Below are positions 15,590-24,128 of a DNA stretch of 64,000 bases, piece after piece. This DNA is from 2-01-FULL-40-13 sp964433155. Lineage in GTDB: Bacteria > Patescibacteriota > Microgenomatia > UBA1406 > GWC2-37-13. Each line of letters opens with the position of its first letter. The first letter of the stretch is position 1. The stretch spans positions 1 through 64,000 of the forward strand of contig CAYSQE010000005.1 of NCBI GenBank assembly GCA_964433155.1, given 5' to 3'. Below the pieces are notes generated by a model. The model saw only the letters and a list, made by a program, of their open reading frames with translations. It was not told where the DNA came from and did not search any database. Both the position numbers and the translations under genes were made by a program.

Positions 15590-15976
15590 TTAAGCCCGTT
15601 GGGGAAACCAGAATTTAAGTATAGATTTGATTTTATTCATATATCTATGCAGATGGCTAAATGCTGTTACGGTAAGAGTAAAAAATACAGAAAAACTTAT
15701 TAATAGCACCAACAATTCAAGTTTAGGTAATTCTTCAAAAAAAACATATGCCACGTCAATTAAATAAGCTTTCATAATTTCGACATCCTCAAATAAAATT
15801 TGAAACATGTCTAATGTTTTTTGTTCAATTAGAGTTTCTAACAGTAGTGAACTCAATAAAATTCCTGAGATTCCAGTTAGTATAAGTAGGATTAGTTTTA
15901 AAAATGATCTTGTACAAACATCAAAAGTTTCTTTTGCATAAACCTTATCTATAATTCTGTCTTCAAGAGTTTTCAT
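15590..15976 (-). CDS. Membrane protein coupled to the ECF sigma factor (possible anti-sigma)
   Basis: 128 residues with two transmembrane helices, near residues 25-45 (FLKLILLILTGISGILLSSL) and 90-110 (LELLVLLISFSVFFTLTV). A cytoplasmic N-terminal arm precedes the first. Its start overlaps the sigma gene by 14 bases, so the two are translated together. Position and topology suggest a membrane anti-sigma factor. The usual zinc anti-sigma motif (HxxxCxxC) is absent, so this is inference. Confidence 0.6.
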   Translation of the reverse strand: MKTLEDRIIDKVYAKETFDVCTRSFLKLILLILTGISGILLSSLLLETLIEQKTLDMFQILFEDVEIMKAYLIDVAYVFFEELPKLELLVLLISFSVFFTLTVTAFSHLHRYMNKIKSILKFWFPQRA

Positions 15977-16478
15977 CTTCTTTGTATTTTAGAAGTTGTA
16001 ATCTAGCTCTTCGGATTATAGTACGTACCGTGTTTAAAGGCCTTTCAAGCTGTTTAGCAATTTCTTTATATGAATATCCGTCACCTACAAGTTCCAGAGC
16101 CTTCTTTTGTTCGAAAGGAAGTTTGCTCAAGATTTTTTCAATTTCCCCTTTTTCAAAGTAGTCTACCTCATCTTCGGTTGCGATCGCCTCATCAAGTTTT
16201 AGAGTATTTTTTTTTGCCCTCCAGTGCATTTTTAGCTCATTTTTGGCAATTTGAAATAGGTAAGGCAATACTGGTCTCTCCACATCAAACTTTTGGATTG
16301 CTCGATAAAACTTAAGGAATGTATTTTGAACAATATCTTCGACATCGTCACGCTGCGGAAGTTTTCTGAAAATATAGTTATAGATCTGTTTCGTATATTG
16401 TTTTACCAAAAAGGTAAAGTAGTCTAGTTGACCATTTTTTACTTTGATAAGTATCTCTTTGTCGCTTAATGTCCTCAT
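15963..16478 (-). CDS. ECF-type RNA polymerase sigma factor
   Basis: 171 residues. Region 2 runs from FTFLVKQYTKQIYNYIFRKL to DVEDIVQNTFLKFYRAIQKF (the -10 recognition helix). Region 4 has the helix-turn-helix LPFEQKKALELVGDGYSYKEIA, then LERPLNTVRTIIRRARLQL. The start ATG at 16478 has TATCAT six bases upstream on the same strand, so the transcript is probably leaderless. It heads the sigma, membrane protein, DUF5666 set and diverges from era across 29 bases. Confidence 0.92.
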   Translation of the reverse strand: MRTLSDKEILIKVKNGQLDYFTFLVKQYTKQIYNYIFRKLPQRDDVEDIVQNTFLKFYRAIQKFDVERPVLPYLFQIAKNELKMHWRAKKNTLKLDEAIATEDEVDYFEKGEIEKILSKLPFEQKKALELVGDGYSYKEIAKQLERPLNTVRTIIRRARLQLLKYKEDENS

Positions 16479-16507
16479 ATATATATGATAACATAGTACA
16501 ATATGCT

Positions 16508-17410
16508 ATGAAAACCGCCATGCCTGCCGGCAGGCAGGGAAAAGTTCTTCTCATCGGAAGGCCAAATGTTGGAAAATCAACATTTTTAAATAACCTGATT
16601 GGACAGAAGGTCGCAATTACTTCACCAAAGCCGCAGACGACCCGTTTTCCGATTAAAGCCCTTTACGAAGATGAAAGAGGAAAAATCATCTTTGTTGATA
16701 CGCCTGGAATTTTCAACAGAGCCAAAGATTTTTTGGCTCATAAAATCAATGAAAAAACACTTCGCATGATTAATGAAGAGGTAGATCTTGTCATTTATAT
16801 GATTGATCACACGAGGAGGCGTGATTTTGAAGAGGCAAGGGTATTGGGAATTGTTAGAAAAATAAAAAAGCCAAAAATTCTAGTTATTAATAAAGTTGAT
16901 CTTCAAGAAAAAACATACCTACCTCAGTATAAATTTTTGGAGGAGGAAATTCCGTATTTTTTTCAAATTTCTTCTTTAAAAAAATTACACATGAAACCGC
17001 TTCTGCAAAAAATCTTCGATCTCCTTCCTAAAAAATCAAATACTAATAACGATGAACTAATAACTAATAACCAGAATCCTTATCCACTTCTCAATATGGA
17101 TAGCAAGACATTCGTCTCTGAACTTATAAGAGAAAAAGTCTTTTTGATGATGGGCGAGGAAATTCCCTATACCACGACTGCTGTTGTAGATCAAATAAAA
17201 GAAAGAAAAAATGGAGTTATGTACATAAAGGCACGAATTTTGACGACGCATGATCGCTATAAAAAAATGCTTATCGGAACAGCTGGCAGAAAAATAAAAG
17301 AAATTGGATCATATGCTAGAAAAGAGATCGCGCTCGCAACTGGAAAGAAAGTCTACCTTGACCTTACTATCCAAACCGACCCTCATTGGCAAGAAGAATA
17401 CTATTCTTGA
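16508..17410 (+). CDS. era: GTPase Era
   Basis: 300 residues. G1 GRPNVGKST, G2/G3 DTPG, G4 NKVD, then a type II KH domain (KMLIGTAGRKIKEIGSYARK). Era binds 16S rRNA and acts in 30S maturation. The start at 16508 is supported by a -10 box TACAAT (16497-16502). The N-terminus MKTAMPAGRQGKVLLIG carries a palindromic insertion (PAGRQ), and the linker near residue 185 has an AT-rich repeat (TNNDELITNNQ). Both lie outside the conserved motifs, so function is probably kept. Confidence 0.93.
   Translation: MKTAMPAGRQGKVLLIGRPNVGKSTFLNNLIGQKVAITSPKPQTTRFPIKALYEDERGKIIFVDTPGIFNRAKDFLAHKINEKTLRMINEEVDLVIYMIDHTRRRDFEEARVLGIVRKIKKPKILVINKVDLQEKTYLPQYKFLEEEIPYFFQISSLKKLHMKPLLQKIFDLLPKKSNTNNDELITNNQNPYPLLNMDSKTFVSELIREKVFLMMGEEIPYTTTAVVDQIKERKNGVMYIKARILTTHDRYKKMLIGTAGRKIKEIGSYARKEIALATGKKVYLDLTIQTDPHWQEEYYS
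16523..16538. repeat. ORF-embedded palindrome PAGRQ, in era
   Basis: CCTGCCGGCAGG is a perfect 12-base palindrome followed by CAGG. It adds the residues PAGRQ to the Era N-terminus. The same sequence is at 35000-35019 in gap. Confidence 0.8.
17041..17074. repeat. ORF-embedded ACTAATAAC repeat in era
   Basis: ACTAATAACGATGAACTAATAACTAATAAC-type tandem units encode TNNDELITNNQ in the linker between the GTPase and KH domains. The same theme recurs in gltX, DUF192, idi-like and other genes here. Confidence 0.5.
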
Positions 17411-17430
17411 ATCGGTTTGGAAGTAATAAA

Positions 17431-18663
17431 TTAGCTTTGAAATTTCATTAGGTAAATTAACCCTGCTTTATCGTCTGAAATAAAAATCGTTCCTTCATCA
17501 GTTATAAGAATATCAACTGGACGACCAAGTGCGGTTCCATCATTTTGTAACCAACCCGAGACAAAATCTTCTTCGCCCAAATAATTTCCTTGCCTATCAA
17601 GTTTATAACGTACAACTTTATACCCCGTGGGAACGCTCCTATTCCAAGAACCATGATATGCAACTAGGAGATTATATCGATATTCCTCTGGCCAACTCTT
17701 TTCGGGAAAAAAGGCTAAACCCAAAGGCGCAGAATGAGCAGGAATATCAATATAGGAAGGCTCAAAACCATCGCATGATTTGCTCAAATCAAAGTCTTTA
17801 TCAAGAATGCTTTTGCCGTAACAGAAAGGCCAACCATAATTGCCGCCTTCCTTTATAATATTTATTTCATCAGGCGGTAAATCGTTTCCTAAAAAATCTC
17901 TTCCCATCTCAGTAACCCAAATCTGTTTAGTCAGAGGATGAAGCGTCATAAAAACAGCATTGCGAAGTCCAGAAACATACACTTTGAGATTTTTTCCGTC
18001 TGGATCAGCCACTAAAATCTTTGTTCTTCGCCAATCTTTCTCAATACATGCATTACATGAAGAACCAATGGCAATAAAAAGCTTATCTACATTTGGATCA
18101 TATAAAAGAGTACGTGAAAAATGATTTCCACCGCCAGGTAAGTCGATTATCTTCCTTTTATTATTAACTCTTAGATTTTTTTCGTCATAATCATAAATGT
18201 CTACGGCATCTGTCTCTGCGATGTAGAGACTGCAACCTGTTTTCTCACCCTGTCTGCAGCGAAAAGCTAATCCGTGAGGTTGATTGAGGTTCTCAACAAG
18301 AGTGAGAACTTCATCTACAATGTCATCGCCATTGAGATTTGGCAAAATCACCACTCTCCCTTGGCTTGGAATACTTACAATTAGATTTCCTTTTGGATCA
18401 AACGTCATCACTCGCGGATTGGCAAGGTTATTGGCAAAAATAGAGAAAGAAAAACCAAGAGGAATTGTAAGAGGCAGCTCTGTATTATTTTCTGCCTGTC
18501 GACCTGTATTTTGGATAGGTTTTGATATGATTTTCTCTATATCTTTTGAGGGAGGTTTGATGATGGGTAAAATTCCACTGAAGTTTGTCCAAAGAAAAGG
18601 ACCATATTTGTAGGTAAGAAGAAGTAAAATTAAGATGAAGATAAGTGACAGAACTTTCTTCAT
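17431..18663 (-). CDS. PQQ-dependent sugar/sorbosone dehydrogenase-like beta-propeller
   Basis: 410 residues. One N-terminal helix (VLSLIFILILLLLTYKYG) anchors or exports the protein. Then a GSDH-type six-blade propeller: GFSFSIFANNLANPRVMTFD, PHGLAFR, FIAIGSSCNACIE, and NIIKEGGNYGWPFCYG, which is highly typical. Soluble glucose dehydrogenase and L-sorbosone dehydrogenase share these blades and use PQQ. Many members have no proven activity. Location is extracytoplasmic. It is convergent with era. Confidence 0.85.
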   Translation of the reverse strand: MKKVLSLIFILILLLLTYKYGPFLWTNFSGILPIIKPPSKDIEKIISKPIQNTGRQAENNTELPLTIPLGFSFSIFANNLANPRVMTFDPKGNLIVSIPSQGRVVILPNLNGDDIVDEVLTLVENLNQPHGLAFRCRQGEKTGCSLYIAETDAVDIYDYDEKNLRVNNKRKIIDLPGGGNHFSRTLLYDPNVDKLFIAIGSSCNACIEKDWRRTKILVADPDGKNLKVYVSGLRNAVFMTLHPLTKQIWVTEMGRDFLGNDLPPDEINIIKEGGNYGWPFCYGKSILDKDFDLSKSCDGFEPSYIDIPAHSAPLGLAFFPEKSWPEEYRYNLLVAYHGSWNRSVPTGYKVVRYKLDRQGNYLGEEDFVSGWLQNDGTALGRPVDILITDEGTIFISDDKAGLIYLMKFQS

Positions 18664-18701
18664 ATTGTTATGATATCATATCCCTCTGATGCAATTTTAA
18701 A

Positions 18702-19310
18702 ATGAATAAAAAAATCATAGCTCACTTCAAAAAAAACGACCCAGTACTTCATGCTATTATCGAGAAGATTGGCCAATTAGAAAAGTTTGAAATAAGAAAT
18801 TCCGATGACTATTTCAGAAGCCTATGCGGTGAAATAATCAGTCAACAACTTTCAGGTAAAGCCGCAGACACTATTTACGCTAGATTCGAGAGTCTTTTTC
18901 CCAAGAAACAAGTCACCCCAAAGAATATATTAAAAACACCAAATGAAAAACTTCGTAAAGCCGGAACGTCTTGGTCAAAGGCAAGATTTATAAAAGATCT
19001 TGCTCAAAAAGTATTAGATAAAGACTTGAAACTTCATGAACTTGATAAACTTTCTGACGAGTTAGTCATTCAAGAAGTCACAAAAGTAAAAGGAGTCGGC
19101 CCATGGACTGCTGAAATGTTTTTGATGTTTACCCTGCAGAGAAAAGACGTATTTTCTCACGGAGACTTGGGACTTCGAAAAGCAATCAAAAAACTCTATA
19201 AATTTAAAAAAGAGCCGACAAAAAAACAAATTGAAAAGATCGCTAGAAAATGGAGACCGTACAGGACTTATGCAAGTCGAATTTTATGGAAAAGCCTTGA
19301 AATAGATTAA
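18702..19310 (+). CDS. DNA-3-methyladenine glycosylase, AlkA-like (HhH-GPD)
   Basis: 202 residues. The HhH-GPD fold is shown by EIISQQLSGKAADTIYARF and the hairpin KVKGVGPWTAEMFLMF, followed by the catalytic Asp in FSHGDLGLRKAI. AlkA excises 3-methyladenine and other alkylated bases. The N-terminal mixed domain of E. coli AlkA is missing, as in many bacterial short forms. It ends four bases inside the convergent phhB-like gene. Confidence 0.88.
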   Translation: MNKKIIAHFKKNDPVLHAIIEKIGQLEKFEIRNSDDYFRSLCGEIISQQLSGKAADTIYARFESLFPKKQVTPKNILKTPNEKLRKAGTSWSKARFIKDLAQKVLDKDLKLHELDKLSDELVIQEVTKVKGVGPWTAEMFLMFTLQRKDVFSHGDLGLRKAIKKLYKFKKEPTKKQIEKIARKWRPYRTYASRILWKSLEID

Positions 19311-19636
19311 ATCGTTTCAATCTTTGCCGCCATAATGAAATCGTTTTCCGAGAGTCCACCAATTGAGTGAGTCGTCAAAACAATCTTCACTTTATTATAG
19401 AGAACGTGAATGTTTGGATGATGATCTTCTTGTTCAGCTAGTGCTGCAACCTTGTTAACAAAAGCAATCGCTTCTTTGAAAGTTTTATATTTAAATGTGT
19501 GGCTAATCTTTTTATCCTCAATCACATCCCATTTATTTTTTAATTGGGGAAGATATTTTTTAAACTCATCTGGTGTTAAAGGAGGTGTTCCTCCTTCACA
19601 CGGAATACATTTTTTTTCAGTTAATTTTATGCTCAT
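19307..19636 (-). CDS. 4a-hydroxytetrahydrobiopterin dehydratase (PCD/DCoH)
   Basis: 109 residues with the PCD active-site arrangement: KTFKEAIAFVNKVAALAEQE followed by DHHPNIHVLYNKVKIVLTTH (HHP plus the later His) and GGLSENDFIMAAKI. The enzyme dehydrates 4a-hydroxy-pterin to regenerate biopterin or prevent its buildup. No pterin-dependent hydroxylase is in the window, so its role here may be the molybdopterin-like or other pterin one. Its start overlaps the end of the deacetylase-like gene by four bases, so they are coupled. Confidence 0.9.
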   Translation of the reverse strand: MSIKLTEKKCIPCEGGTPPLTPDEFKKYLPQLKNKWDVIEDKKISHTFKYKTFKEAIAFVNKVAALAEQEDHHPNIHVLYNKVKIVLTTHSIGGLSENDFIMAAKIETI

Positions 19637-20496
19637 TTGTTCTTATTATATCTCAATCCTTCTAAAAAACTGTAAATACATTGTGGAAGGTCTTTACTAT
19701 AGCCGCCTTCAAGAAGTGCAAATAGCGGTAAATTAAATGCTGCCAGTTTATGGCTAATAATTTTATAGGTTTCGATTTCTAATTCCAAACTACACAATGG
19801 GTCTTTTTTATAGGTATCAAAACCGGCTGAAACAGCAATTAAATTGGGACGAAATTCTCTAACTTTTTTGAGTGATTTTTCAAAATATTTTAGATAGATT
19901 TCTCCAGTTGTTCTAGTTGGTAAAGGAACATTGATACAATTTTGTTTTGATTCGTAGCCAGTGCCAGGATATATTCCCATCTGATGAAGCGAGAAGTATA
20001 AAATATCGGTCCTTCCCAAAAATATTTCTTCTGTGCCATTGCCGTGATGACAATCGATATCAACAATGGCAACGCGTTTATATTTTTTTTCTTTAATCAT
20101 TTTTTCTACAGCGATCGCAATATTATTAAAGTAACAGAACCCTTCGATGCTATTTCTGCCTGCATGATGACCTGGAGGCCGCATCAAAGAAAATGTTGTC
20201 ACGTCTTTTGAACACAATTTGGCGGCTTTTAACGCCGCTCCGGCAGCTAAACAAGCGTATTCAAAAATACCTGGCAGATTCGGTGTATCAACATCATAAA
20301 AATTTCCGTTTTTAACTTTTTCTAAATGTTCTTTTGAATGGACTAAAAGAACATCTTTCTCACTGCAAGCTATTGGCTCAACAAACTCAAAACCTTTCTC
20401 CTCCAAAAACTCATATGAATTTTTAACGCGTTCAGGAGATTCCGGATGACCGGGCGAATAATACTCAAGACATTTTGGCGAATAAATAATTTTCAT
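19633..20496 (-). CDS. Histone deacetylase/acetoin-utilisation family (AcuC-like) hydrolase
   Basis: 287 residues with the Zn-amidohydrolase core: SLMRPPGHHAGRN, VDIDCHHGNGTEEIF (Asp and His ligands) and ISVSAGFD-type VSAGFDTYKKDP. The ending ALLEGGYS contains the usual Gly-Gly-Tyr. In bacteria these enzymes remove acetyl or other acyl groups from proteins or polyamines. It lies in a minus-strand set with the small sigma4-like gene and phhB-like gene, overlapping each by one to four bases. Confidence 0.9.
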   Translation of the reverse strand: MKIIYSPKCLEYYSPGHPESPERVKNSYEFLEEKGFEFVEPIACSEKDVLLVHSKEHLEKVKNGNFYDVDTPNLPGIFEYACLAAGAALKAAKLCSKDVTTFSLMRPPGHHAGRNSIEGFCYFNNIAIAVEKMIKEKKYKRVAIVDIDCHHGNGTEEIFLGRTDILYFSLHQMGIYPGTGYESKQNCINVPLPTRTTGEIYLKYFEKSLKKVREFRPNLIAVSAGFDTYKKDPLCSLELEIETYKIISHKLAAFNLPLFALLEGGYSKDLPQCIYSFLEGLRYNKNK

Positions 20497-20714
20497 TAAT
20501 CAAAAAGCAGCAACTGGTTTATTTTTTTAATAAATTTTTTAAGCGCGTCTCGTTCGATTTGGCGAATTCGTTCGGCGGACCGTTTGTATTTTCGGCTTAT
20601 CTTTTTTAAAGTCTTTTTCCTCAATCGAAACAACAAAACCTCTTTCTCTTTTTGAGTAAATAAATGAGAGTGCTTAATTAAAGAAGAAAAATAATTGATT
20701 GTCTGGTTACCCAC
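20496..20714 (-). CDS. Stand-alone sigma region 4-like HTH protein
   Basis: 72 residues that are essentially a sigma-70 region 4: LFTQKEKEVLLFRLRKKTLK, then ISRKYKRSAERIRQIERDAL. The R-I-R-Q-I-E-R recognition helix is the usual sigma4 one. No region 2 or 3 is present, so it cannot act as a full sigma factor. It may be an antagonist, a co-regulator or a helper DNA-binding factor. Its last base overlaps the start of the deacetylase gene and it is nine bases from gltX, so it belongs to a compact operon. Confidence 0.75.
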   Translation of the reverse strand: MGNQTINYFSSLIKHSHLFTQKEKEVLLFRLRKKTLKKISRKYKRSAERIRQIERDALKKFIKKINQLLLFD

Positions 20715-20722
20715 ATAGCCTA

Positions 20723-22114
20723 TTATAACAAGGTTTTAATTCTTTTAATACACTCTTCTTTTCCCAAAATCTCCATCGATTCATTGAGTGGTGGTGAGAT
20801 TTTTTTGCCAGTTATTGCAATTCTTAAGGTCATAAAAAACTCACCTGTTTTCACTCCTTCTTTTTTTGCAAGATCTTGCATTTTTTCTCCTATTACATCT
20901 GCCTTCCAGTCTGAAACTGTAGATAATGCATCGCGTATCTTATTTAACAAGTCTTTCTTCGCTGACAAATCTATCTCGTATTTTTCCGGCCTCTTAAACA
21001 AAAACTCACATAATGGAAAGTAATCAGATAACTTTTTAATTCTTTCCTGAACTAAAGGTGTAGTCTTCTTTACAACATCCTCAGGTAACTTGTTCTTATA
21101 GAAATTAGTAATTAGTAATTGGAAATTAGAAATTGGTAATTTTCTCAAGTATTCTCCATTTATCCATTCCAATTTAGTCAAATCAAATCGATGGGGATTT
21201 GTATTGACTCGCTCCAGAGTAAATAATTTTATAGTCTCCTCCTTGCTCAAAATTTCTTTGCCGTCTGGGGCTGACCAACCCAAAAGAGTAATATAGTTAA
21301 AAATCGCCTCTGGAAGAAATCCTTGTTGTCTATATTCGGAGATTGAAACAGCTCCGTGTCGTTTACTCAACTTTGATCCATCTGGTGCATAAACAAATGG
21401 TAAATGAGCAAAAACTGGCGGCTTTACTCCCAATGCTTCGAAAAGTAAAATTTGGCGTGGTACAAAGTTAATATAATCTTCACCGCGAATTGTGTGGGTA
21501 ATTTTCATCTCAATGTCATCAATTGTTGAAGCAACTATCAAAAGAGCTGACCTGTCGCTTCGCGCAATGATAAAATCTCCAAATTTAGAAGCGTCAACGG
21601 TTATTTTTCCCCGAGCAGGATCAATAAATGAAACTTCTTTTTCTGGAACTTTTAATCTTACGGTCGGTTGTCTTTCTTCTTTTTTATATAGTTCAATCTG
21701 TTCTTTTGATAGATTCCTACACTTTCCTGAATATTTAGGAGCTTTCTTTTCTTCCTGCAATTTTTTTCTTTCTTTCTCCAATTCTTCTTGTGAACAATAA
21801 CAATAATAAGCTTTCCCTTCTTTTATTAATTTTTCAATATATGGCCAATAGCGATTCATTCTCTGACTCTGGCGGTAAGGCTCATATGGTCCTCCGATAT
21901 CAGGTCCTTCATCCCAGTCTAATCCCAACCATTTAAGTGAGTCAATTATGTCTCTTTCAAATTCGGGCTTTGATCTTTTTGGGTCAGAATCGTCAATCCT
22001 CACAATGAATTTTCCCTCACTGTGTCTTGCAAATAAATAGTTAAACAAAGCAGTATGAGCAGTTCCTATATGCAGTTTACCAGAAGGCGTGGGTGCAATG
22101 CGGGTTCGTACCAT
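20723..22114 (-). CDS. gltX: Glutamyl-tRNA synthetase
   Basis: 463 residues from the ATG at 22114. The HIGH motif is HIGTAH (residues near 15), the KMSKS motif is KLSKRHG and the zinc region (CYCSQEELEKER) is partly kept. Class I aaRS, cytoplasmic, charges tRNA-Glu (and possibly tRNA-Gln, for later amidation). The upstream in-frame ATG at 22165 is rejected because a -10 box lies six bases before 22114. An AT-rich repeat (21101-21141) encodes SNFQLLITNF in a variable loop. Confidence 0.95.
   Translation of the reverse strand: MVRTRIAPTPSGKLHIGTAHTALFNYLFARHSEGKFIVRIDDSDPKRSKPEFERDIIDSLKWLGLDWDEGPDIGGPYEPYRQSQRMNRYWPYIEKLIKEGKAYYCYCSQEELEKERKKLQEEKKAPKYSGKCRNLSKEQIELYKKEERQPTVRLKVPEKEVSFIDPARGKITVDASKFGDFIIARSDRSALLIVASTIDDIEMKITHTIRGEDYINFVPRQILLFEALGVKPPVFAHLPFVYAPDGSKLSKRHGAVSISEYRQQGFLPEAIFNYITLLGWSAPDGKEILSKEETIKLFTLERVNTNPHRFDLTKLEWINGEYLRKLPISNFQLLITNFYKNKLPEDVVKKTTPLVQERIKKLSDYFPLCEFLFKRPEKYEIDLSAKKDLLNKIRDALSTVSDWKADVIGEKMQDLAKKEGVKTGEFFMTLRIAITGKKISPPLNESMEILGKEECIKRIKTLL
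21101..21141. repeat. ORF-embedded TTAGTAATTGG-type repeat in gltX
   Basis: Tandem units of ATTAGTAATT/GGAAATTAG type encode SNFQLLITNF on the minus strand. It lies in a loop of gltX that is variable in the family. Confidence 0.5.
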
Positions 22115-22136
22115 AATGAAATTATATAATATATAC
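22115..22136. promoter_or_regulatory. Shared bidirectional leaderless promoter (gltX/NUDIX)
   Basis: The 22 bases between the two start codons contain the palindrome ATTATATAAT (22121-22130). Read on the plus strand TATAAT ends six bases before the NUDIX ATG (22137). Read on the minus strand TATAAT also ends six bases before the gltX ATG (22114). One palindrome supplies both -10 boxes, and both mRNAs would start at or near the AUG. Confidence 0.7.
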
Positions 22137-22664
22137 ATGTATTCGTTTTGTCCTCGATGTTCCAAAAAATTAACTAAGAAAGCTCAGAATCTTTTTATTT
22201 GTAAAAATTGCGGCCTTCATTTATACGAAAATCCTCGACCTACCAACGCAATATTATTTATAAATGAAAAAAATGAAATTCTTCTTATTAAGAGAAAAGT
22301 TGCGCCTAAAAAAGGCTATTGGGATGCGCCTGGAGGTTTTGTCGATTTGAACGAATCACTAGAAGAAGGCGTAAAAAGAGAAATCAAAGAAGAGCTTGGA
22401 ATCAATTTAACAAAATTCGATTATATTGGTTCATACCCAGGAAGATATCTTTATAAAGGAATAAATTACTACACTTTGTGCTTCGCTTTTAAGGCAAAAT
22501 TAGAAGAACAAAAAATTATTTCTAATAAAGAAATTGCTCAAATTAAATTTTTTACCAGTGAAAATATCCCCTTTAAAAAAATAGCTTTTACTGAAGTGAA
22601 AAATGCACTTAAAGATTATCTATCTTCTTTTCAACAATCTAAAAGCTCCGATGATAGAAAATAA
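22137..22664 (+). CDS. NUDIX hydrolase with zinc ribbon
   Basis: 175 residues. Residues 1-40 hold a Cys4 ribbon (SFCPRCSKKLTKKAQ, then FICKNCGLHLY). The NUDIX box is GGFVDLNESLEEGVKREIKEELGI, preceded by GYWDAPGG. The layout resembles NudC/YgdP-like nucleotide-diphosphate hydrolases, where the zinc ribbon helps bind the substrate. The end overlaps the gldG-like gene on the other strand by 45 bases. Confidence 0.88.
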   Translation: MYSFCPRCSKKLTKKAQNLFICKNCGLHLYENPRPTNAILFINEKNEILLIKRKVAPKKGYWDAPGGFVDLNESLEEGVKREIKEELGINLTKFDYIGSYPGRYLYKGINYYTLCFAFKAKLEEQKIISNKEIAQIKFFTSENIPFKKIAFTEVKNALKDYLSSFQQSKSSDDRK

Positions 22665-24125
22665 GGCAGGTAAAAATAAAATATTTGCGTACTTAAATAT
22701 GTCCTTTTGATTGTTTGGAATCTCTGGAACTGGATAAAAGCTAACCGCTCGGGAGCGAATTCCCGACAACGCTCCGCCTGAGGCAAGATCGTTTAAAATA
22801 TTTAAGACAAACTCGAGATTATCCGAAGTCCTTCCCATAAATTGCTCTAATACAAACCTTGATGATGGAATAACAACAATTTTTCCCTTACCTTCTTTGG
22901 CAGACTCCGCAGCTATGAGAAATTCCTTAAGCTCATTGTCTTTGGGTTGTGTGATAGCCTGAGGATTTAGGGTAAAGTTGTCTTTCTGCTCCCATGACTG
23001 TTTATTAGTTTTTACTAATTCTTTTGTTTCTATACCTTTCTTTTTTTCTAATTTAATTGAAGACACCCACGGATACGTCAATTGGGTAAGATTAGAAAAA
23101 TATGAAGTTGCTTGATTAAAGTTATTTGTTCTTATCCAAAAAGGGTACGGAGCAACCAGTGAAACCTGTTCATTACCAAAGTTGACTAACTCGGCAGAAG
23201 TTGATAAGACTAAATTTTTTTCAAGATTTATTCCAAAGTCCCTAAGAAGAGAAAAGAGATTGTGATTTGTTGACGAGGTCGTTAAACTCTCTGAGACGCT
23301 TACGCCATTGGCGATAAATATCGCTTTACCTTTTTTATCTAGATAATCTTTCAAAAGCTTTAGTTCATGATCATCATATCCCTTCTCTTCTCTATCAAAA
23401 ACCACAACAGTTTTAATTGAATTATTTATTGTTTTTGAAGCCGATTGAGTGGAAATATCTAAATATTCAATGTCGAACTGCTGACTAAGAATTTTTTTTA
23501 ACGTAGCAATCTTGTCATCTTTGGGGTCAAATGAATCTGTAAATCCAACCATTCCTATTTTTACCAATTCTTTTTTCACAAGCTTGTAGATAGATGCGGT
23601 CAAGTTATACTCCAAATTTTCCAGGTCGGTGACCTGCGGAAGTACCTCTTTTTTTTCACCATAGGCAAGAACTATCCCAAAAAATGAGGCGGTAACTGCA
23701 TATTTATTTTGCTCGAGTTGAGAGAACTGTATTTCCGGCACCCCAGATTCCTTTGCGTCATTGGCCGCCTCTTGATCTTTTTTGGGATCGAGAATTTTCA
23801 TCTGAATTTTACCTCTGCCATCTTTTTTATATTCGTTTAGTAAATCCACTACGTCTGTTTTTAAGGGTAAAAGTCTTGTTGGCAAATCAGAAGAGGCGAA
23901 AAATTTGATGGTAACCAAATCATCCAAATTACGAAGAATTTTTTTGGTTGAGTTTGAGAGTGTATAAGCTTTTCCATATGACGTATCAAGACGAAACGAC
24001 AGAGAAGATAATGAAAGATTTATTACTAAAAAAAGAACAATCACTATACTAAAGATTAACTGTCTTTCTTTTCCTTTGAGATTGAAAAATGCAACAAAAT
24101 TGAGTCTTCTAAGATTTTTTAGCAT
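22620..24125 (-). CDS. GldG-like ABC-transporter auxiliary protein
   Basis: 501 residues. An N-terminal helix (QLIFSIVIVLFLVINLSLSS) and a C-terminal helix (NILFLPALFSIIGAF) flank a long extracytoplasmic part of the ABC_transp_aux (GldG) family, with RLDTSYGKAYTLSNSTKKIL at the start. In GldG/GldF systems this protein binds to the permease. It is the last gene of the ATPase-permease-GldG operon and is only three bases from the permease gene. Substrate unknown; gliding motility is not implied. Confidence 0.8.
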   Translation of the reverse strand: MLKNLRRLNFVAFFNLKGKERQLIFSIVIVLFLVINLSLSSLSFRLDTSYGKAYTLSNSTKKILRNLDDLVTIKFFASSDLPTRLLPLKTDVVDLLNEYKKDGRGKIQMKILDPKKDQEAANDAKESGVPEIQFSQLEQNKYAVTASFFGIVLAYGEKKEVLPQVTDLENLEYNLTASIYKLVKKELVKIGMVGFTDSFDPKDDKIATLKKILSQQFDIEYLDISTQSASKTINNSIKTVVVFDREEKGYDDHELKLLKDYLDKKGKAIFIANGVSVSESLTTSSTNHNLFSLLRDFGINLEKNLVLSTSAELVNFGNEQVSLVAPYPFWIRTNNFNQATSYFSNLTQLTYPWVSSIKLEKKKGIETKELVKTNKQSWEQKDNFTLNPQAITQPKDNELKEFLIAAESAKEGKGKIVVIPSSRFVLEQFMGRTSDNLEFVLNILNDLASGGALSGIRSRAVSFYPVPEIPNNQKDIFKYANILFLPALFSIIGAFRLLKRR

Positions 24126-24128
24126 GGT

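Noticed and set aside
22740..22800. Palindrome in the gldG-like gene (CGGGAGCGAATTCCCG)
   Set aside because: The residues GGALSGIRSRAV fit the family's own C-terminal loop, so it is not needed as an inserted element.
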